Position numbers and translations under genes: made by a program. From Pseudomonadota bacterium (lineage in GTDB: Bacteria; Myxococcota; Bradymonadia; UBA4248), in assembly GCA_017613855.1 (NCBI GenBank), contig JAGACY010000323.1, positions 1 through 19,424 on the forward strand: 19,424 nucleotides of DNA, in the 5' to 3' direction. Of the stretch, positions 13,222-19,424 are shown in pieces. The first letter of the stretch is position 1; the number at the start of each line of letters is the position of its first letter. The notes beneath the pieces were generated by a model. That model was not told where the DNA came from and did no database searches. It saw only the letters and a list, made by a program, of their open reading frames with translations.

Positions 13222-15624
13222 TTAATACCAATAATCAGACCAGTAATCGTCTTCCTGAGGATCATACTGAATCATGCCAAATGTTTCATCAGGTTTGTTG
13301 GCATTGCTGGCTTTGAGTCCACTGTGCGATATCGTATAGATATAGGCATCCTTGTCGTAAACGCCCGCATTCTTAAAGTAGAAGCGCGAACGATCGACCG
13401 TCGTCCACCAATTCCCCCCGTACTCTGGCACGAGATCGGAATGGTCGACACCACCAACGAATTCAAAATCTGAATCCGGCTTGACGCGATAGATGAACAT
13501 GCCCGAGAATTGGTTGTAATACCAGTCGTTATCCGAAGACGCATAATTCCATTTTTCAATATTCACGGGAATGGCGAGTAATCCGGAACCTTCGTGATAC
13601 TGGAAAGCATGGTGATTGTTGAGTGCTTCGGACCAGGCATAAGTGTTTTTGGCTTCATCACTAATTTTGACAGAATATTTCCGCGTCGGTTTAGCGGGAT
13701 TCGATACATCGTACAAATCGAGCTTCATGCCGTTTGTCCACCCACTATCATCGGCATCCTCACCAATCGTGAGCAAATGATCCTTGCCGACCGGATGAAT
13801 ATACGACGAATAGCCATTGATCTTGAGCTCGCCAGCCAACTTGGGAGCCGTGGGATCCGAAAGATCAAACACAAACAGTGGGTCCGTATTCCTAAAGGTG
13901 ACGATATACCCTCTGTCACCCACATACCGCGCCGAATAAATCATCTCATCCTTGCCAAATCCACGGTAGGAGCCGGTCTCTTTCATGGCTATAGGCGTAT
14001 TGATATCCAGGATCGAAAGCTTCTGCCCCGCAGACGAATTGCCCCAGTCCTCTACCGATGAAAAGACGCGCAGATGATTGGCGTATTCGCTGTAATAGAA
14101 GGTATTATTGGCAAATCCCTCGACCTCACCGGAATTGACATATTTGACCTCGCCGGCCTTATCACCAAAGTTAAAATGATGGATATGCGTATAGCTCCTG
14201 CAGCCCTCGGCTGTGTTATCACAATTCCACCACCAGTTGTCACTGAACGACGAAACGTACAAATTCTTTTGCGAGGCATAAACCAGCCAGCCCGAATCGG
14301 CCAGTGCAGAAGAAGTAAAGTTTTCGTAATTCTCACCAGAAAGCTCAATCACAAACAGGAAACCGAGATCTTTGGAAGCCATGGGCGGAATATATACATT
14401 TTCACAGTTCACCACGGGTTTAACCGTATTGCCGTCTGAATACTGCGGCCAGCCCACGTCTTCGAGTGTCGAAAATCGCGTGTCGAGCCAGGCACGAATC
14501 ACAGGCAGATATTTCTCTTTGTTGGCTTGTTTCTGGTTGTGCCACTGTTCCTGCAGTTTGTTCCACCGCTCCCATTGCGTATCCGTCCACTCCTCGTGAT
14601 AAAACACATCGTATTCATCACAGGGATTGTAGAAAGTCGGTACACCGGGAATATTTTCACTGCTCAGTTCTTCGACATCATACCACGAGAACTGCGGATT
14701 GGCGGTCGTCACGAGATGCAGACGGTTGTCGATGAGGCGTGCATCCGCGAGTACGCCTTCGATCTGATGCGACTTGAGGAGTTTCGGATCCGCCGGGTCG
14801 CTCACATCGAACACACGAACGCTGATGACACCGCGATAACCATAGTGATAACCACTGATCTCACTGATATCGATGAGTTTTTTATCATCGGTCAAAAAGA
14901 TGCCCCTGGGACGCATCGGACGATAATAATAGTCATCATCTGGTGCAATATCCGCTATGGGCTCTTCGGGGAAATCGTCGCCAATGCTCTCGCCACCTGA
15001 ATTTCCCAATTTGCCGTATTCGTTGGTGACGCCCTCAGGCTTGAGATCCGCCAACTCGATCACCGCAACTTCTTCCATCTGATCTATAGGCCAAATCTTC
15101 GTAATATGTATGCGGTTCCCGCGGATGGCATACATGTAATTGCCGTCATTCTTCACCGTATCGAGTTCATCGACGCCTTTTTCCTGCACGTTCGTCGTCG
15201 TATACTCGCCGGCATTCGAACCACCGGACGATGGCTCACTCGGTGAATCGGCATACTCGGGCGATTCAGCATCACCTTTTTCCATACTTGAACTGGTCGG
15301 CGCGTCGTCTGAAGCAAAACCCCAGTTCATATCCCAGTAATGATTGCGATAATCATAACCACAGGTATAATGTCTGCCAAAGCGCTCATCGGCAATGCGA
15401 ACCGCCAGCTCATCCAGCAAATGCTTGCGATAATCGTCACAGGTATCAGCCTTGGTCAACGCCAGCTTGCGCGTGCTCAAATCGACATCCACATGTCCCG
15501 CAGAACCGGACGGCATCACGACACAATTCAGCGTAGGACACCACGGCGAGCCGTCTGAATCGCCGCATCCGGAAAAAGCCAAAGCGCCAAGAATAGAGAG
15601 GGCAAGAATACACGAATTTCTCAT
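13222..15624 (-). CDS. Paralogous lipoprotein with C-terminal beta-propeller (PF09826 type)
   Basis: 800 residues. Signal MRNSCILALSILGALAFSGC, acylated Cys 20; GGAG lies seven bases before the ATG. It aligns along its length with the product of 10466-12922: the CDDYRxHLLDxLAxRxA segment (about 62-80), YTTTNVQEKGVDELDTVKNDG (about 141-161), FLTDDKKLIDIS, the blade motifs VFDLSDPTAPKLAGELKI and LYDVSNPAKPTRKY, and the ending FGMIQY...DYWY. It lacks the PGDPTN linker and instead has a Ser/Pro-rich acidic stretch (about 105-140) and an extra acidic, Tyr-rich insertion (about 202-240). The tandem paralogs are 299 bases apart and share the strand, but hairpins lie between them, so separate transcription is likely. 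Confidence 0.9.
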   Translation of the reverse strand: MRNSCILALSILGALAFSGCGDSDGSPWCPTLNCVVMPSGSAGHVDVDLSTRKLALTKADTCDDYRKHLLDELAVRIADERFGRHYTCGYDYRNHYWDMNWGFASDDAPTSSSMEKGDAESPEYADSPSEPSSGGSNAGEYTTTNVQEKGVDELDTVKNDGNYMYAIRGNRIHITKIWPIDQMEEVAVIELADLKPEGVTNEYGKLGNSGGESIGDDFPEEPIADIAPDDDYYYRPMRPRGIFLTDDKKLIDISEISGYHYGYRGVISVRVFDVSDPADPKLLKSHQIEGVLADARLIDNRLHLVTTANPQFSWYDVEELSSENIPGVPTFYNPCDEYDVFYHEEWTDTQWERWNKLQEQWHNQKQANKEKYLPVIRAWLDTRFSTLEDVGWPQYSDGNTVKPVVNCENVYIPPMASKDLGFLFVIELSGENYENFTSSALADSGWLVYASQKNLYVSSFSDNWWWNCDNTAEGCRSYTHIHHFNFGDKAGEVKYVNSGEVEGFANNTFYYSEYANHLRVFSSVEDWGNSSAGQKLSILDINTPIAMKETGSYRGFGKDEMIYSARYVGDRGYIVTFRNTDPLFVFDLSDPTAPKLAGELKINGYSSYIHPVGKDHLLTIGEDADDSGWTNGMKLDLYDVSNPAKPTRKYSVKISDEAKNTYAWSEALNNHHAFQYHEGSGLLAIPVNIEKWNYASSDNDWYYNQFSGMFIYRVKPDSDFEFVGGVDHSDLVPEYGGNWWTTVDRSRFYFKNAGVYDKDAYIYTISHSGLKASNANKPDETFGMIQYDPQEDDYWSDYWY

Positions 15625-15714
15625 AGGAACACTCCATCAGATTGGGTTAAACAACCTACATTGTGCGTGTCTAGCAGAATGAAAGACGAGTTCAAGTTCT
15701 TAAGTCTACTTTTT

Positions 15715-15762
15715 TGGATAATTTTTTATCCAGACCCCCCGCTTTGGATAATTTTTCATCCA
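15715..15762. promoter_or_regulatory. Twin TGGATAA palindromes upstream of the second beta-propeller gene
   Basis: TGGATAA-TTTT-TTATCCA (15715-15732) is a perfect 7-bp inverted repeat. A second copy with one mismatched pair follows at 15745-15762, 30 bases on, about three helical turns. They lie 90-140 bases before the start of the minus-strand gene. Paired operators for a dimeric regulator are the simplest reading; weak terminators are less likely. Confidence 0.45.
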
Positions 15763-15787
15763 TTTCTGTACAGTATTTTATTCGTTC

Positions 15788-15859
15788 GCCCGGCTATTGG
15801 CCTTCGGCCAATACGCCCGGGCCTGTCGGCTATGCACGCTGCGCGCCATACGCCGACAG
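15788..15859 (-). repeat. Bulged-hairpin doublet 5 (reverse orientation)
   Basis: First hairpin 15788-15822: GCCCGGC, TATTGGCC, loop TTC, GGCCAATA, unpaired C15814, GCC, unpaired C15818, GGGC. Second 15823-15859: CTGTCGGC, TATG, a weakly paired centre, CATA, unpaired C15851, GCCGACAG. On the minus strand both show C(G)TA...TAG. They sit in a divergent gap, where a terminator function is not expected. Confidence 0.78.
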
Positions 15860-15977
15860 AATTGCCTTGTACCCACGTCCCGATGAACATCATTTGATCC
15901 TTGAGGCATCACCACTTCAACCTTCACAGAGGCTAAAGGCAAAGCAAAAACCTCACGCTCTCCCTTTGCACGAAATA

Positions 15978-16006
15978 TTGCCAATTTTCTTGCGAAAGAT
16001 TATTAT
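15978..16006 (+). promoter_or_regulatory. Possible sigma70-type promoter for the gene at 16144
   Basis: TTGCCA (15978-15983) and TATTAT (16001-16006) are separated by 17 bases. This leaves an untranslated leader of about 130 bases that contains the CCCCTGCAGGGG palindrome. Confidence 0.3.
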
Positions 16007-16143
16007 CTGACAGTTCAGATTGAACATCAGGTCAGGAATGGCTTGGTATCGAAAAAGACGCGAAATACAATTGCGAGGGACACCCCCTGCAGGGGAAGAA
16101 TCGTGTATCCCGGAGCATGTCTGTTATAATGAAGGAGTCCATA

Positions 16144-17043
16144 ATGCGTTTCGAAAAAACAACAAAATACCTCAATATCATCGGGGGAACGGTATGCAGT
16201 TTAGCAATTTGTACCTCCGCATTTGCAGATGATGCCTGCAGGACGCTCGAGCAGAACAAAGACTGGAACGATGGCATGACTATTCTGAGTGCCCAAATGA
16301 CCGCCAAGCAGTGGGCCGAGTCGCTCAAAACCGCCGAGAGCCTCAATGCCATCTGCGAGCGATCGCCCATTCTGAACTATGCCATGGGGCGTATCTATAA
16401 AGAACAGGGCAACGACACCAAGGCACTCTATTTCATGCAGCGTGCGACGCTGTTTACCGAAGAATTTGCAGTCAAAGGCAAAACGCTCGAACACATGTGG
16501 TTCGACCGATACGAGGCCGAACACCCCGATGCACGCCCCGAAGCCATCACCGCACGCCAAAAGGAACTCGAACTCAGCCAGCAGCAAGTCGAAGAAAGCC
16601 AGCATCAAATCGATGAACTCAAACTCGAAAATACCAGGCTCCAGGGCCAGGTCAAAGAAACCTCACTCGGCGCAAAGCTCGATAACTTCGAAGATGCCGA
16701 AGCCAACCGCCAAAAATTCGCCACAGGCATGTGGACGGGGGTGGCCGGAGCAGGTTTGGGACTCATTTTAGCCGGCGTTGGTGCCGGGTTATTCGTCAGT
16801 GAGAAAAAAGATATCATTGATTGGCCGTTAAGCAAGGATAAAGAAGAAAAAGCAGAGGTCAAGGTCACAAACCTGAACAAAAGATATGCCTTTATCGGAA
16901 TGATTGGTGCCGGTATTGGGCTTGCGGTACTCGGCAGTACGGTAGCTGGTATATTTGGTTATTATTATGCCAATGAAAAGAAAGCTTCAGAGGTTTCTTT
17001 CAATCTTTCGCCCACAGGGGCCGATTTCTCCTTTACGTTCTAG
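16144..17043 (+). CDS. Exported protein with helical repeat, coiled coil and two glycine-rich membrane segments
   Basis: 299 residues. The ATG at 16144 is chosen over one at 16117 because AAGGAG lies six bases upstream and the signal peptide (MRFEKTTKYLNIIGGTVCSLAICTSAFA, cut before DD) then starts properly. Residues about 47-110 look like TPR helices (AKQWAESLKTAESL, ILNYAMGRIYKEQGNDTKALYFMQRA); about 136-172 is a Gln/Glu-rich coiled coil; 195-218 and 248-275 are Gly-rich hydrophobic segments with glycine-zipper spacing. The end, FNLSPTGADFSFTF, is amphipathic and ends in Phe, as in outer-membrane proteins. Function is not recognised. It precedes another Cys-rich lipoprotein gene by 65 bases on the same strand, so co-transcription is likely. 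Confidence 0.82.
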   Translation: MRFEKTTKYLNIIGGTVCSLAICTSAFADDACRTLEQNKDWNDGMTILSAQMTAKQWAESLKTAESLNAICERSPILNYAMGRIYKEQGNDTKALYFMQRATLFTEEFAVKGKTLEHMWFDRYEAEHPDARPEAITARQKELELSQQQVEESQHQIDELKLENTRLQGQVKETSLGAKLDNFEDAEANRQKFATGMWTGVAGAGLGLILAGVGAGLFVSEKKDIIDWPLSKDKEEKAEVKVTNLNKRYAFIGMIGAGIGLAVLGSTVAGIFGYYYANEKKASEVSFNLSPTGADFSFTF

Positions 17044-17108
17044 CCCCGGACTTCATGCCCGTCAGCACCGACACACGCTCACTTTGATGATCTCATGGGA
17101 GAATTTAT

Positions 17109-19424
17109 ATGAATAAAAAATATATCATCCTGCTCGCGCTCCTGACATCATTCATCTCTATCGAAGGATGTGACAATTCATCCGAATTTACTGGTTATTA
17201 TGCAGAAAGAAGAGACACATGCCTCGATTCCATAGCCGAAGGCATAAAAGTAGAATACGACGGCCAGAAAGACAGCTGCATCTGTACATTTGACGACATG
17301 AAGGTGGAATGTTTAAATGGTACTGTTTGCGATGCAGAAATCAAGGGATGTCGAAAATGTAAATCAAAAGACAATTATTGCAAGGAGGGGATTAAGCATA
17401 TCTGCGAGCATGGGGAATGGCTGCAAATAGAATGTCCGTTCAGAGAATGTCTAGATGGATTAGAATGCACGAGTGACTATTCAAAATGTTTAGATAACAA
17501 AACACTCGTAGAATACCAAAAAGATGAACAAGTAGACAGCGTCAATTGTCAGGGGGATGAAGAACACGAAGGAAAATGTGAAAATGCAAAATGTGTTTGC
17601 TACTATTATGACCGATGTGGTTCGGAAACGCTATATCCAGGAATGTTATGGACATGTAATCCATCAGGTCTTTTAGCCCCAACCGAATGTCCGGATGGAA
17701 TGACGTGTCCTGTTGGGCAAACGGCATGCGTCCCGATTGACTCAAGCGTTAAATGCATAGAAAATTCAGTAATATGCGATGGCAATAACAAACTAAAAAG
17801 ATGTATAGACGGGCAATATATCGATGATCCGAATGGTGTTTGTGAAAAAGGATGTGTTTCTATTGAAGGAAACGTAAAGTGCAGACAATGCACAGAAGAC
17901 GAGATTAACTGTGTAGATGATACACATTATAGGGAATGCACCGGTATTGGAGAATGGTCTGAAGAAACCGAACAATGCAGTGACGGTAAAGTCTGCGATT
18001 CAGAATTAAAGCAATGCGCCATGCCATCCGATTCATGTACCGAAGAATCTATTTATTGCGATGGTAACACATTAATAGCTATGTGCAACGATCAGCCTAC
18101 ACGTACAATACAATGTCCGGACGGGTGTGATGAGACTAATAAAAAATGTATATGTAATTTTTCTGACCGATGTGGTTCGGAAACGCAATATCCAGGAATG
18201 TTATTGACATGTAATCCATCAGGTCTTTTAGCCCCAACCGACTGTCCGGAGGGAATGACATGTCCTGTTGGGCAGACTGAATGTGTTCCGATCGACCCAA
18301 GCGTCAAATGCATAGAAAATTCAGTAATATGCACAGACAATCATGAAATGAAGAGATGCATAGATGGACAATATATCGATGATCCGAATGATGTGTGTGA
18401 AAAAGGATGTGTCTCTATTGAAGGAAACGTAAAGTGCAGACAATGCACAGAGGATGAGATTTATTGTGAAGATGATACACATTACAGGGAATGCACAGAT
18501 ATTGGAGAATGGTCTGAAACGACTTTCGATTGTCCGGAGAATCAGTATTGCGATACAAACGAAAATAAGTGTATGCCGATGGGTGACACTGAACTATGTT
18601 CAGACGATTTCGAGCCTTATTGCAACAACAATATATTAATATACTGCAATAAAAACCAGAAAGCAGAAATAACCTGTACGAATGGGTGTGATAATGCAAA
18701 ATGCACATGTTCTGATGCATGTCCGGATAATTGCAATGAACATGGAGAATGCGGTATTATTGATGAATGTGCTGGCAAAAACTGTGTAAACGGCTGTAGC
18801 AATGGGGTTTGCACATGTTCTGAGGAATGTCCGGATAATTGCGATGAACAGGGCAAATGTATAGAACAACCTGTCTGTCAAGACAGTGAAATAAAATGTG
18901 AGAACACAGATGACATTGGCGTTTTATCGAAATGTGACCATGGGCAATGGTTGGATGGGGGCAATTGTGGGACTGTCTCATGCAACGAGAATTTAAATGA
19001 TTGCGGTGAATGTCAAAATAGTGCTACACGTTGTTCAGACAAAGAAAATATAGGATACGTCAAAACATGTCAAAATGGGAAATGGTCAGAAGATCTGGCT
19101 TCATGCGAGAATGTTTCGTGTAACGAAGACCAAACAGATTGTGGTACATGCAAGAATACAAGCACAAAATGTGAGAACGACGCATCGACCAATAAAGGCC
19201 AGTCCACCACATGCACGAATGGCACATTACAAACAAAAACATGTGATAATGATTATTCCTGTAAGGATGATACAACTTGCGGTGATTGTCTAAACGGTAC
19301 TTATCATTGTCACGACACCTCCAATATTGCAAGATGTGATAACGGTACATGGGTAACCAGCAAATTAATTTCGTGCGACAATGATTTGTGTACTTCCGGT
19401 GAGCCTGTTGGAGCAAACGGCGAA
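17109..19424 (+). CDS. Large Cys-rich lipoprotein, partial at window end
   Basis: From ATG 17109 (GGGAG seven bases upstream) the frame stays open for 772 codons to the last base, with no stop; the gene continues beyond the window. Signal MNKKYIILLALLTSFISIEGC, acylated Cys 21, like the other Cys-rich proteins here. The mature part is very rich in Cys, Asp, Glu and Asn, with modules such as CxxNSVICDGNxxxKRCIDGQY, ECxxIGEWSE and CSxxCPDNCxEHGxC, and later CxxGxWxxxxxSC units related to those of 4714 and 5279. Residues about 168-285 are duplicated at about 353-470. Codon choice is visibly more A/T-rich than in the kinase or beta-propeller genes, which may mean transfer or relaxed selection. 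Surface role inferred; function unknown. Confidence 0.85.
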   Translation, partial: MNKKYIILLALLTSFISIEGCDNSSEFTGYYAERRDTCLDSIAEGIKVEYDGQKDSCICTFDDMKVECLNGTVCDAEIKGCRKCKSKDNYCKEGIKHICEHGEWLQIECPFRECLDGLECTSDYSKCLDNKTLVEYQKDEQVDSVNCQGDEEHEGKCENAKCVCYYYDRCGSETLYPGMLWTCNPSGLLAPTECPDGMTCPVGQTACVPIDSSVKCIENSVICDGNNKLKRCIDGQYIDDPNGVCEKGCVSIEGNVKCRQCTEDEINCVDDTHYRECTGIGEWSEETEQCSDGKVCDSELKQCAMPSDSCTEESIYCDGNTLIAMCNDQPTRTIQCPDGCDETNKKCICNFSDRCGSETQYPGMLLTCNPSGLLAPTDCPEGMTCPVGQTECVPIDPSVKCIENSVICTDNHEMKRCIDGQYIDDPNDVCEKGCVSIEGNVKCRQCTEDEIYCEDDTHYRECTDIGEWSETTFDCPENQYCDTNENKCMPMGDTELCSDDFEPYCNNNILIYCNKNQKAEITCTNGCDNAKCTCSDACPDNCNEHGECGIIDECAGKNCVNGCSNGVCTCSEECPDNCDEQGKCIEQPVCQDSEIKCENTDDIGVLSKCDHGQWLDGGNCGTVSCNENLNDCGECQNSATRCSDKENIGYVKTCQNGKWSEDLASCENVSCNEDQTDCGTCKNTSTKCENDASTNKGQSTTCTNGTLQTKTCDNDYSCKDDTTCGDCLNGTYHCHDTSNIARCDNGTWVTSKLISCDNDLCTSGEPVGANGE
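17610..18520 (+). repeat. Imperfect intragenic duplication, 555-base offset
   Basis: Bases from about 17610 to 17965 recur at about 18165 to 18520. Copies share long identical runs (for example around CNPSGLLAPT and CVSIEGNVKCRQC codons) with scattered changes, some of them amino-acid changes. About 200 bases of different Cys-rich sequence separate the copies. Confidence 0.88.

Larger units (their letters stand above)
15625..16143. other. Divergent intergenic region
   Basis: About 520 bases between divergently transcribed genes. It holds the twin TGGATAA palindromes, hairpin doublet 5, a possible plus-strand promoter and a perfect 12-bp palindrome CCCCTGCAGGGG at 16084-16095, about 50 bases before the next start codon. 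No open frame here has coding character. Confidence 0.6.

Noticed and set aside
16125..16130. TATAAT as the -10 of the gene at 16144
   Set aside because: It would place the transcript start on the ribosome site, and no -35 is found at the right distance.

Overview
The window looks like chromosomal DNA from a Gram-negative bacterium of the Myxococcota or old 'Deltaproteobacteria' type. The reasons are several large secreted cysteine-rich lipoproteins with short Cys repeats, an FG-GAP/VCBS lipoprotein carrying the 'WNQ.DYHVSN.NEDGT' block seen in such genomes, a eukaryote-like Ser/Thr kinase with a membrane-anchored tail, and proteins that look periplasmic or outer-membrane. The taxon is an inference from protein style only; there is no rRNA, tRNA or core housekeeping gene except tatA.

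Layout. 33-2996 (-): FG-GAP/VCBS lipoprotein with a Cys-rich N-terminus and a CARDB-like end. 2997-3729: about 730 bases with no convincing gene, divergent promoter side. 3730-3972 (+): tatA. 4090-4629 (+): small beta-barrel-like exported protein. 4714-5124 (+): small Cys-rich lipoprotein. 5279-8116 (+): large Cys-rich repeat lipoprotein broken by one in-frame TGA at 6347-6349. 8145-10382 (+): membrane-anchored Ser/Thr protein kinase, 28 bases after the broken gene. 10466-12922 (-) and 13222-15624 (-): two paralogous lipoproteins with a C-terminal beta-propeller (Pfam PF09826 type). 15625-16143: divergent intergenic region. 16144-17043 (+): exported protein with a helical TPR-like part, coiled coil and two glycine-rich membrane segments. 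17109 to window end (+): a further large Cys-rich lipoprotein, open at the edge.

The genes are mostly cell-envelope proteins: at least six likely lipoproteins, two other exported proteins, a Tat component and a kinase that could report envelope state to the cytoplasm. A working link between the kinase and the preceding Cys-rich lipoprotein is an inference from adjacency.

The most unusual signal is outside the genes. Five intergenic spaces hold ten hairpins whose stem sequences differ but which share one asymmetric core: a bulged G inside 5'-C(G)TA...TAG-3'. They come as same-orientation doublets, two hairpins 0 to 5 bases apart. Some probably act as intrinsic terminators, but the shared bulge and doublet order suggest a dispersed structural element (REP-like or RNA motif) that I do not recognise. 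A second unusual signal is the decayed, G-to-A-rich repeat unit that carries the nonsense codon in the 5279-8116 gene.
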